Source: Pholis gunnellus (lineage: Eukaryota; Chordata; Actinopteri; Perciformes; Pholidae). From it: a stretch of 64,000 nt of DNA. The position numbers and the translations under genes are program-made. The stretch covers positions 3,381,001-3,445,000 of the forward strand of contig OU342824.1 of the NCBI GenBank assembly GCA_910591455.2. The letters run 5' to 3'. The notes beneath the pieces were generated by a model that was not told the origin of the DNA, ran no database searches, and saw only the letters and a program-made list of their open reading frames with translations. Below, piece by piece: positions 1 through 9,500 of this stretch (positions are counted from its first letter, which is position 1; every line of letters begins with the position of its first letter).

Positions 1-614
1 CTACATTTCCCTTTCTGTCCTGTAAGCTAAGCTCTTTTTTATTCTACTAAGTAAATAATCAATGTGAACAATTTGATATTCAAGGAGGGATTTGGTAATC
101 CTAAAATCAGTATGGTGGCACCAAACATCCTGAGCCAAATAACAAAAAGTGGTAGCACTCAAAGCCTATTCTGAATCCAAAGTTACAGGTCAGATATGCT
201 ACTGGTTTACACGACAGGAGTTTGGTGCAAGTATCTTACCACAGCATCCTACATCAGACCCACGGGAAGCTTGAAGTGAGCTCTGAGGCAGACTGGCACA
301 AAGACTTCCTGCCCCCAGGTAGCACTGAAAACTGGCCGACCATCTGTACACTCTGCTGATGGCAGCCTGCGGCTTGCCCCCTAACAGTGAGCTAAGCCAC
401 ACAGTGACCTATCACTGGCAGGACTCAAGAGCGCGACTGAGTCTTCCCCCCAGTTCAAACACTCACCGTCAGCATGGCTCCGAGAAGCCAGCTACTACCT
501 GGGGGCAGTTCTGAAAATATGCTGCGGCCTACCTCAGAGCTGTCCAGCTGTCCTCTGTGGAGTTGTTTTTTTTCCATACTATACAACATTTCTACAACTG
601 TGTGATTATAAATA

Positions 615-810
615 CCGTGGCTCATTGGGTAGAGAGGGTCGTCCGGTAACCGCAAGGCCGGCGGTTTCATCCTTGGCTGCTACATGTCCTGTGCCGAAGT
701 ATACCTGAGCAAGACACTAAACCCAGCCCACTGCTCCCAATATGCTAGGGATTGGTTAAATGCAGAGCTTGAATTTCATATGTATATAATGACGACTATA
801 ATACATTTAA
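615..810 (+). repeat. tRNA-derived SINE-like module inside satellite unit 1
   Basis: The segment begins CCGTGGCTCATTGGGTAGAG, which fits a pol III A box (TGGCTCATTGGG). A degenerate B box (GGTTTCATCC, expected GGTTCGAATCC) lies about 45 bp later. Next come a GAGCAAGACACTAAACCCAG motif and an AT-rich tail, both typical of a common teleost tRNA-derived repeat. The B box is damaged, so this is not a tRNA gene. Copies sit at the same place in units 2 and 3. Confidence 0.7.
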
Positions 811-1452
811 TTTCATTATATTTTTTAAATAAAGATGTCTACATTTCCCTTTCTGTCCTGTAAGCTAAGCTCTTTTTTATTCTACTAAGTAAATAATCAA
901 TGTGAACAATTTGATATTCAAGGAGGGATTTGGTAATCCTAAAATCAGTATGGTGGCACCAAACATCCTGAGCCAAATAACAAAAAGTGGTAGCACTCAA
1001 AGTCTATTCTGAATCCAAAGTTACAGGTCAGATATGCTACTGGTTTACACGACAGGAGTTTGGTGCAAGTATCTTACCACAGCATCCTACATCAGACCCA
1101 CGGGAAGCTTGAAGTGAGCTCTGAGGCAGACTGGCACAAAGACTTCCTGCCCCCAGGTAGCACTGAAAACTGGCCGACCATCTTTACACTCTGCTGACGG
1201 CAGCCTGCGGCTTGCCCCCTAACAGTGAGCTAAGCCACACAGTGACCTATCACTGGCAGGACTCAAGAGCGCGACTGAGTCTTCCCCCCAGTTCAAACAC
1301 TCACCGTCAGCATGGCTCCGAGAAGCCAGCTACTACCTGGGGGCAGTTCTGAAAATATGCTGCGGCCTACCTCAGAGCTGTCCAGCTGTCCTCTGTGGAG
1401 TTGTTTTTTTTCCATACTATACAACATTTCTACAACTGTGTGATTATAAATA

Positions 1453-1640
1453 CCGTGGCTCATTGGGTAGAGAGGGTCGTCCGGCAACCGCAAGGCCGGC
1501 AGTTTCATCCTTGGCTGCTACATGTCCTGTGCCGAAGTATACCTGAGCAAGACACTAAACCCAGCCCACTGCTCCCAATATGCTAGGGATTGGTTAAATG
1601 CAGAGCTTGAATTTCATGTATATAATGACGACTATAATAC
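1453..1640 (+). repeat. tRNA-derived SINE-like module inside satellite unit 2
   Basis: Same module as at 615. It has private changes: GTCCGGCAACC instead of GTCCGGTAACC, and GGCAGTTTCATCC instead of GGCGGTTTCATCC. These distinguish the B-type unit from the A-type units. Confidence 0.7.
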
Positions 1641-2288
1641 ATTTAATTTCATTATATTTTTTAAATAAAGATGTCTACATTTCCCTTTCTGTCCTGTAAG
1701 CTAAGCTCTTTTTTATTCTACTAAGTAAATAATCAATGTGAACAATTTGATATTCAAGGAGGGATTTGGTAATCCTAAAATCAGTATGGTGGCACCAAAC
1801 ATCCTGAGCCAAATAACAAAAAGTGGTAGCACTCAAAGCCTATTCTGAATCCAAAGTTACAGGTCAGATATGCTACTGGTTTACACGACAGGAGTTTGGT
1901 GCAAGTATCTTACCACAGCATCCTACATCAGACCCACGGGAAGCTTGAAGTGAGCTCTGAGGCAGACTGGCACAAAGACTTCCTGCCCCCAGGTAGCACT
2001 GAAAACTGGCCGACCATCTTTACACTCTGCTGATGGCAGCCTGCGGCTTGCCCCCTAACAGTGAGCTAAGCCACACAGTGACCTATCACTGGCAGGACTC
2101 AAGAGCGCGACTGAGTCTTCCCCCCAGTTCAAACACTCACCGTCAGCATGGCTCCGAGAAGCCAGCTACTACCTGGGGGCAGTTCTGAAAATATGCTGCG
2201 GCCTACCTCAGAGCTGTCCAGCTGTCCTCTGTGGAGTTGTTTTTTTTCCATACTATACAACATTTCTACAACTGTGTGATTATAAATA

Positions 2289-2476
2289 CCGTGGCTCATT
2301 GGGTAGAGAGGGTCGTCCGGTAACCGCAAGGCCGGCGGTTTCATCCTTGGCTGCTACATGTCCTGTGCCGAAGTATACCTGAGCAAGACACTAAACCCAG
2401 CCCACTGCTCCCAATATGCTAGGGATTGGTTAAATGCAGAGCTTGAATTTCATGTATATAATGACGACTATAATAC
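2289..2476 (+). repeat. tRNA-derived SINE-like module inside satellite unit 3
   Basis: Same module as at 615. It carries the A-type variants (GTCCGGTAACC, GGCGGTTTC) seen in unit 1 but the shorter ATTTCATGTATATAATG tail seen in unit 2. Confidence 0.7.
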
Positions 2477-2510
2477 ATTTAATTTCATTATATTTTTTAA
2501 ATAAAGATGT

Positions 2511-2984
2511 CTACATTTCCCTTTCTGTCCTGTAAGCTAAGCTCTTTTTTATTCTACTAAGTAAATAATCAATGTGAACAATTTGATATTCAAGGAGGGA
2601 TTTGGTAATCCTAAAATCAGTATGGTGGCACCAAACATCCTGAGCCAAATAACAAAAAGTGGTAGCACTCAAAGTCTATTCTGAATCCAAAGTTACAGGT
2701 CAGATATGCTACTGGTTTACACGACAGGAGTTTGGTGCAAGTATCTTACCACAGCATCCTACATCAGACCCACGGGAAGCTTGAAGTGAGCTCTGAGGCA
2801 GACTGGCACAAAGACTTCCTGCCCCCAGGTAGCACTGAAAACTGGCCGACCATCTTTACACTCTGCTGACGGCAGCCTGCGGCTTGCCCCACACAGCGAG
2901 CTAACACTGGCAGGACTCAAGAGCGCGACTGAGTCTTCCCCCCAGTTCAAACACTCACCGTCAGCATGGCTCCGAGAAGCCAGC
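2511..2984. repeat. Truncated and rearranged satellite unit 4 at the array edge
   Basis: This copy follows the unit to about 2889, has lost part of the segment between GCTTGCCCC and CACTGGCAGG, resumes, then stops at about 2984. A short block at 3089-3130 (GGCCTACCTCAGAG and CTGTCCTCTGT) again matches the unit interior. About 100 bp of foreign sequence therefore replaces the expected sequence, marking a disturbed array boundary. Confidence 0.85.
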
Positions 2985-3760
2985 TACCGGATGATAGACC
3001 TTCACGTCAACAGGGAGCCCCCCAGGAAGCCTGACCACAGTCAAATAAAATAAAACTGTACTATAAATTATGAGCAGTTGTTTTCCCACGGCCTACCTCA
3101 GAGCCTCAGAGCTGTCCGGCTGTCCTCTGTAAAGTTTTGGAAGATACTGAGTTTAATTTGCACAAGCACCTGGCTTCATACATAAGATGACACGTCAACA
3201 TTCTAATTTATTCGAGTCACAGAACAGTGCATGTTCCATCCAGCATTCTATTCTATTCTCAAGGGCAGATAATGTCTTCTTTTAGGGATTCACTATTTGC
3301 TAGTCCAGCGTTCACTATGTTTTCCATGGCACAGTTTTCACAAAACTCCACACATTATGACCCGTTAGCAGTAATGAAATAACCCAGTATATTCCAAATA
3401 AAATGTGTCTATTGCTTTGCAGAGTCACAAGTCAGAACAAAGGTTTAAGCTGTTGCAAGTAACTCAACAAATTCTCCTTTTAAGTTAATAAGCTGTCTAT
3501 GTTTGCAAATTCATATTCAAATGCTAATATATTGCATCCCGTGTACTTGATGGTAACTATAGCAACATCCAATCTCACCTGCTCCTGAGTTTGGGAATTA
3601 GTCAGTTGATTTAAGACCTTAAAACTGTTTTGAACTGAAGTATTTGGTGGTTAATAGTTATTAAGACAAATAATAATAATAAGTCTTTCTATTAATTATT
3701 TTTTGTTTGCGTGGCACGTTTCACCGCTCTGATTGGAAGAAAAGATTACCCAATTTACAT
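2985..3760. other. Non-coding stretch after the satellite
   Basis: Apart from the 3089-3130 scrap of satellite, this is AT-rich sequence with no recognisable exon, repeat or RNA. Confidence 0.4.
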
Positions 3761-4070
3761 TTTACTACTATGACTTTTTTTGACATAATATAGGCCTACT
3801 ATGACTTTATTCAATATGCTATACTGTGACTTATTTATTACTTTATTCGACATGCTAAAGCTAAACTATGACTTTTTTAGCTTGTGAAGTAATTCATATT
3901 TTGCTAGCTACAATGTTAGCGAGCAAGCAAGCTAAGGTTAGCCAGCTAGCTGTAATTTAGCTATGCTGCATGGATTTGGCAAAAACTTTTTGGACATACT
4001 TTATATGACTTTTTTCAATATACAATACTTAAACTTTTTAGACATACTGTAATATGGCTTTTCTTTGACT
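3761..4070. repeat. Degenerate minisatellite, first block
   Basis: Diverged repeats of a ~25-35-bp unit resembling ACATACTATACTATGACTTT recur here, with TATGACTTT or GTGACTTAT, AATATGC or GACATGC, and TATACT elements. A GCTAGC-rich insert occupies about 3885-3985. The same family reappears at 5636-5835. Confidence 0.6.
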
Positions 4071-4338
4071 TGGTCCATAATATTTTGCGACAAAGGATGT
4101 TCTGCTTAATGTTTAAAATGTAAAAGGTATTGTGGACTCTCATCTTAGTACAAATATTCATTTTTAATTGAAAGCTTTCTAAAATTCCTCTTTTTGGGGT
4201 CCCAGTAAAGGAGGACGAGGCTGTAGGATCTCTGAAGTACTTAAACTGCAGGCTTGCTATCTTAGTGAGCGTGCAGTATGAGAAAAACGGAACTGTGATC
4301 TCTTCGTATCACCGCTGTGCTTTCTGAAAGTTGGCATG

Positions 4339-4525
4339 CTTCGAATGGGATCAACATTTATATGGCCTGTGAGAATGCTTCCTGTTAAAGGGTGAAATTA
4401 GCCTTGTGTGTTTCTATTTTTTGGAACCTTTATCAAATGCAGTCAGTTGTAACTTTTATTTTCTCACTTTGTTACCATAGACCTTTATGTCTTTTTTTTT
4501 ATTGTACCTGATATCTCTTTGTATC
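4339..4525. repeat. Outer duplication, copy 1
   Basis: This segment (CCTGTTAAAGGGTGAAATTA through the T-run and TTGTACCTGATAT) is repeated at 5443-5612 with few differences. The two copies flank an inner tandem duplication. Confidence 0.85.
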
Positions 4526-4550
4526 ACCGCTGTGCTGTCAGAGTCATGCA

Positions 4551-4982
4551 GAGATTAGCTGTGAAATATTGTGTAATTTACATAAACACACATGACTGGA
4601 TGAGATGCAGGACGAGGAGGAGCTTGTTGATGGCAGAGAGGAACCCTCAGAGGGAATTATTGTCCTGTGAATGACTTACTGTTTTCAGCCATAAGATTGT
4701 TAAGACTATATTTTCAGGGATCATTTCTATAGTGTTTGATTTGAGAAATGTGTTTCTAAAGTGTTTGGTCTTGCTAACCACGATGATGAGATGCAATATT
4801 TCCCACTGAGCGTGAAGCGGGCACAGAGAAGTGATTCAGTTCACACACTTTCTGCCATTGATGACCGTTCTTTACTTCCTTGTGGAGTTAAGAGGTGAGG
4901 AATATCGACAGAGTGGTTTTCAGAAATTGTAAATTTAAAAAAAACACGATTGTTTCGCCAATACATGTTCGAGTCAGAGTCA
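4551..4982. repeat. Inner tandem duplication, copy 1 (432-bp period)
   Basis: Starts GAGATTAGCTGTGAAATATT and matches 4983-5400 closely, for example GAGGAGCTTGTTGATGGCAG in both. Differences are mostly single bases. No coding function is apparent. Confidence 0.9.
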
Positions 4983-5400
4983 GAGATTAGCTGTGAAATA
5001 TTGTGTAATTTACATAAACACACATGACTGGATGAGATGCAAGACGAGGAGGAGCTTGTTGATGGCAGAGAGGAACCCTCAGAGGGAATTATTGTCCTGT
5101 GAATGACTTACTGTTTTCACCCGTAAGATTGTTAAGACTATACTTTCAGGGATCATTTCTATAGTGTTTGACTTGAGAAATGTGTTTCTAAAGTGTTTTG
5201 TCTCGCTAACCACGATGATGAGATGCAATATTTCCCACTGAGCATGAAGCGGGCACAGAGAAGTGATTCAGTTCACACACTTTCTGCCATTGATGACCGT
5301 TCTTTACTTCCTTGTGGAGTTAAGAGGTGGGGAATATGGACAGAGTGGTTTTCAGAATAAGTAAATGTCAAAAGAACACGGTTGTTTCACCAATACATGT
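4983..5400. repeat. Inner tandem duplication, copy 2
   Basis: Direct repeat of 4551-4968. Homology ends near CCAATACATGTT, after which the outer copy 2 begins. Confidence 0.9.
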
Positions 5401-5442
5401 TAACATACAGCAGAGCTCTAAACAAAAGTGGAGACAACACGC

Positions 5443-5612
5443 TTCGATGCGGCTAACATGTATATTGCCTGTGAGACTGCTTCCTGTTAAAGGGTGAAAT
5501 TAGCCGTGTGTGTTTCTATTTTTTGGAACCTTTATCAAATGCAGTCAGTTGTAACTTTTATTTTCTCACTTTGGTACCATAGACCTTTATGTCTTTTTTT
5601 TATTGTATCTGA
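5443..5612. repeat. Outer duplication, copy 2
   Basis: Matches 4339-4525 (CCTGTTAAAGGGTGAAATTA, GGAACCTTTATCAAATGCAG). The offset from copy 1 is about 1.1 kb. Confidence 0.85.
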
Positions 5613-5635
5613 TATTTTTGGGGCGATTTCTTTAT

Positions 5636-5835
5636 GGTATACTAAACTATGACATATTATTGTGACAGTGGCAGTGTGACTATATCCGTCAAACTATACT
5701 GTGACGTTTTACGACCTTTTCGACACACTATACTTTGATAATTTTTCAGCATACTATACAATGACTTTGTGACTTTCTTCGACATACTTTACCTTTAATG
5801 TTTTTGACATACAATATTGATTTTTTTTTGTGGAC
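5636..5835. repeat. Degenerate minisatellite, second block
   Basis: More diverged units of the type ATACTATACAATGACTTTGT and CGACATACTTTACC, the same family as 3761-4070. The duplicated region 4339-5612 lies between the two blocks. Confidence 0.6.
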
Positions 5836-6240
5836 CTCTTGTCATTCCATACAATACAAGTGTTGACCTTTTTCATCCTGTACTATGAATCAACAACAAT
5901 AATTTCAATAAATAAAGCTTGAGGACAGAGATGCATTGTAAAATTGTTTGAAATCCAGTGCTTGTAAAAACTGTCCAAGGGAAAAGTCTCATAATAAAAA
6001 ATATTTTAAAAATTAAAAGTGAAAAGAAAGGATCCAAATGTGACCATTTTATTCTTAATTTCATCCTGTTTTTTTTTCTTTCTTTTTTTTTTAGATTTTG
6101 AAGTTCTCATTACTTCCTTTCCTTCTGGGTAACACTTCATTTTAATAGTGTTGAGATTGAAAATGGTTACGCCATCCACTACAGCTGTGCCTTTATGTAT
6201 ATTTTTCAAAAACACAACATGTTTAAAGAATAATATAGAA
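5829..6240. repeat. Old tandem duplication, copy 1
   Basis: Shares an ordered series of blocks with 6368-6760: GTGGACCTC, GTCATTCC, ACAAGTGT, ATCCAGTGCTTGT, CTGAAAAGAAAG or GTGAAAAGAAAG, ATTCTTAATTT, TTTTAGATT and ATCCACTA. The period is about 540 bp and divergence is high. An alternating-strand oligo-T stretch lies at about 6069-6093. Confidence 0.65.
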
Positions 6241-6367
6241 TTATTTAGTTTAGATAATTTGTTTCACAAGTACTATTAATTTAGCTTATTTCTTTTCATA
6301 CGTGGAGTTTTAATGTCACTCCATGCTATCCAAGAGGGAACTTGTGTCATTATTTACCAACCAACGG

Positions 6368-6760
6368 TGGACCTCTGTCATTCCTTACAGTACAAGTGTG
6401 GACCTTTTTACTGTAATGTGAATCCAAGTGTAGACTGAGCACACTAGTATATTGAAAAGTTGATTTACATCCAGTGCTTGTGCAAACCGGTCAGGCAAGT
6501 ATTTTGGAAAGGCTGATGACAAATCAGTTTTTAGTGAACTAAAACTGAAAAGAAAGAATCTTATTAAGTATTTAGGTACTTAAGTATTATATTCTTAATT
6601 TAACCCTGGTTGTTTTTGTATTTTCTTCCATTCTTTTAGATTCTAAAATACACGTTGCTCTCCTGCCTTCTTGGTAGCCATTTAAATTAATACAGTGCCA
6701 AAAATAAAACTTAAGGTATCCACTAAGGTTGATTATTTTGTTACCATTTTTCTAAAACAA
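6368..6760. repeat. Old tandem duplication, copy 2
   Basis: Second, diverged copy of 5829-6240. Neither copy carries a conserved frame. Confidence 0.65.
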
Positions 6761-7130
6761 ACATGTTTCAAGAGACTGATGTCTTCACTAAGTGGCCTGT
6801 TAGCCCTCCACAGTCTGAAAGACAGGCTTGGGGCTGCAAGCCATTCACACAATGGAGGAGTGTTTAAACGACGTGTGTGAATGGGGTCGTTAAAATCCCT
6901 GCCCCAGCCTGTAGGATAAGTGCTGCGCATGGACTTAAACACTCACACACATGCAAGTCCCCACTTGGCTAAAATTTAAAAAAATCTACCAGAGGGCTTT
7001 GGACATGATTTCAGCTTGATATAAGGCATGACCATCAGGGGACCTAAAAAATGTCCCCTGTTTGTTCCTCGGTGCACAGTTAGTGGCTGTGTAACGACGC
7101 CTAAGCCCACTGTTGGATAGGTGCGCCGGT

Positions 7131-7131
<1 letters not shown>
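6761..7131. other. Non-coding stretch before the CA tract
   Basis: Nothing recognisable. Short ORFs on both strands overlap and look like chance. Confidence 0.3.

Positions 7132-7203
<72 letters not shown>
7132..7203. repeat. (CA)36 microsatellite
   Basis: Seventy-two bases of uninterrupted CA dinucleotide. It produces spurious Cys-Val ORFs on the minus strand. Confidence 0.99.
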
Positions 7204-7204
<1 letters not shown>

Positions 7205-7930
7205 TTACTGAGCTGTTTTCAGCACATGTGCAAGCACACACACAAAACAGGCTTTTTATATTCAAGACCAAATGACTCAGTGAATTAAAACGAGGTGTTC
7301 ATACACAAATCACTACGAGCTTTGGGCAGTATTCACATTTGAACTGGTTTTACAATTGAATTGCTAACTGTTTATAGGTTGAGGTTTGGACAAACAGTGT
7401 AATCTGAAGACACAGACACAGGCCCACACTCAGGCAGAGAAATAACTTGATGGAGCAATCTCAATTTGAGTCTGATGCTGAGAGGGGTTTGTTAGTCAGC
7501 AGGGTTGGGAGGGGGTTATGAAGCAGAAAAGGACTAAGAGACACCAACAAGCAGGCCTTGCAAGATTGCATTGGTATGCAGCGACTGGTGGCGACCCAAA
7601 TTAAAAAGGAATGTATTACACAGGATTTTACACTTGGCCGACCAGGCTGAAAAAAACTCATCAATCCACAGAGTAAGAGATAAGGGAGGGCGTTGGGGTG
7701 TGTATGTGATGGGGCGTTGGGGAACTTGCTTCTACTTGTTTTCTGACCTTCTGAAAAACATGAAAACAAATCCAACTATATGCAGATATTTGCCGTTTTT
7801 ATCTTTTTGCTTTACTTTCTGTATCAGTGTAAGCCTGAACTGCACAACACATGTTTACAGGCCAGACACTCTTCTTTATATATGAGTGAAAATAGCAGTA
7901 CTGCAGCTATGCACGGTCCCAAAATGCTTT
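7204..7930. other. Non-coding stretch
   Basis: Two overlapping 104-codon ORFs on opposite strands (7461-7775 and 7571-7885) show no domain, signal or splice context I recognise. Confidence 0.3.
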
Positions 7931-8830
7931 GGGTTTTGGGACTGGTCTCTGGACTTGTTGGTCTTGATTCAGGAATGGACATGGGGTGTTGGTCTTGACT
8001 TGGGACTTGATTTGGGACTTGTTGGTCTCAATTTAGGACTACACTTGGGACTTGGTCTTGACTCTGGACTTAGTTTTAATTCACTGGAGGACTCTGGAAT
8101 TAGTGGTTGTGACTTGTGACTGGACTTGGGATATATTCTTGACTTGGGACTGCATTTGGGACTTGATGGTCTTGATTTGGGAGTGTGCTTAGTATGTCTT
8201 GACTTGGGACTTGTTCTAGATTTAGAACTAGACTTAAATATTGGTATTTGTTCGTCTTAACGTTGTTCTAAACTCAGAGCTTGTTGATTGTGACTTGCGA
8301 ACTATACTCAGGACTTGTTGGTCTTGTCTTGAGACTGGGCTCTTGACTTGGTGCTTGACTCCAAATTTGTCTGTCTTGACTTAAAATTTGACTAAGGACT
8401 TGCTGGTCTTGATTTGGGACTTGACTTGGTGATCTTGACTTGGTATTTGTTTGTCTTGACTTGTTACTTGTTGGCCTTGACTTGGGACTTGCCTCAGGTC
8501 TTGTCAATCTTGATTTAGGATTGCACTCAGGACTTGTTGGTTTTGATTTATGACTATACTTAGGGGACTTGTCGGTTTTGACTGGGAATGAACTTGGTAT
8601 GTGTTGTTCTTGACTTGGGACCTGACTTGGGATTTGTTGGTTTTGACTGGGAATGAACTTGATATGTGTTGGCCTTGACTTGGGACTTGTCAGTCTTGAC
8701 TTAGGACCAGAGACAGGACTATTTGGTGTTGACTTGAGACTTGATAGTCTTGATTTAGGACTCGGCTCTGGACTTGTTGGTCTAGACTAGGGATTGGATT
8801 TGGGATTTATTGATCTTAACTTACTATTCA
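7931..8830. repeat. ~900-bp degenerate T/G-rich minisatellite
   Basis: Dozens of imperfect tandem units built on GACTTGGGACTTGTTGGTCT with GACTTG, GGACTTG and TTGATTTGGG variants. The plus strand is T+G-rich throughout. Because the unit is often in multiples of three, both strands stay open over stretches, giving low-complexity ORFs (Leu-Gly-Leu-Asp on +, Ser-Gln-rich on -) that are not genes. A smaller related tract lies at 42820-43000, with the complementary CAAGTC motif on the plus strand. Confidence 0.9.
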
Positions 8831-9339
8831 GTTTACCATAATTGTATTAGAATCACAATTGTATGTATTTGCTATTGCAGAACAAGCATTTGCTGATGCT
8901 GCTCCATATTGAAGGTATTCAATGGGCAAATCATTGCATCACTTTTATTGTAAAGCAGCCAAAGTAAAGGGACTAAGCTCAAAAGTATTTATCATTGATG
9001 CTAGTTAGCGTTTCACTAAAATGGGTCTACATGAGATACAGACATTTTCTGCAGTTTCGTCGGCAGTCCCGCTCACATAATCTCTAAATATAATTTCCAT
9101 TTAGTCGTGCTACCAAAAAGTAATTTACACACAGCAAACATTTTTTCAAAGTATTATTCCAGGAGTTCTAGATGGGTGGCTGGAGGGGTGAATAGGGGAT
9201 CGCCAGCACAATATTGGCCAAGTGCTTTCTAGTGAAATAGTTCACTCATGGGCAACTATCAGATCGATTGATAGACTAGAAGACGTCATTCAAAGTTAGG
9301 CTGTAACTCCTCGTGGCTTTTGAGGTTAAATACTTGGTG
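8831..9339. other. Non-coding stretch
   Basis: No repeat or gene recognised. Confidence 0.3.
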
Positions 9340-9500
9340 TTGTAGCTGCTATAAATCAATTTCCTTCATGTGCCTTGAATTCCACTTCCCATTAATTAAA
9401 AAGGATTTGTGAGAATTAATTGGTGTGCCTTGTAAGCCACCTTATCAAATGTAAATTGCTTATTGAGGCAAAGTAATTAAAAGGAAACCCACACCCCAGG
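9340..9500. promoter_or_regulatory. Candidate conserved non-coding element
   Basis: A compact AT-rich block with several homeodomain-type cores: CCATTAATTAAAAAGG, AGAATTAATTGG and AAAGTAATTAAAAGG, separated by moderately complex sequence. Clustered TAATTA-type sites without microsatellite character resemble vertebrate developmental enhancers. This is inference only; no alignment could be run. Confidence 0.25.

Larger units (their letters stand above)
1..2984. repeat. Satellite array, ~837-bp unit, 3 full copies plus a truncated fourth
   Basis: Three consecutive near-identical units (1-838, 839-1674, 1675-2510) are followed by a partial fourth (2511-2984). Each starts CTACATTTCCCTTTCTGTCC and ends in an AT-rich tail with TTAAATAAAGATGT. 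Units differ by a few substitutions and a 2-bp indel (838 versus 836 bp). The array runs off the left edge, so its true size is unknown. Variants alternate: units 1 and 3 share C at 165 and the matching site, units 2 and 4 share T; units 1 and 3 read CTGCTGATGG where 2 and 4 read CTGCTGACGG. This implies a dimeric higher-order unit of ~1.67 kb. A 71-codon minus-strand ORF recurs in units 1-3, but it simply follows the repeat and is not a gene. Confidence 0.97.

Noticed and set aside
615..690. Functional tRNA gene
   Set aside because: A-box-like and B-box-like words are present, but the B box is broken and no cloverleaf can be formed with paired acceptor stems; better explained as a SINE module.
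455..2344. 71-codon minus-strand ORF repeated three times (455-670, 1293-1508, 2129-2344)
   Set aside because: It is identical because the satellite units are identical. It overlaps a SINE module and shows no independent coding signal.
6976..7204. Cys-Val repeat proteins on the minus strand
   Set aside because: Pure translation of the (CA)n microsatellite.
7886..8507. Leu-Gly-rich and Ser-Gln-rich low-complexity ORFs
   Set aside because: By-products of the T/G-rich minisatellite staying open in frame on both strands.
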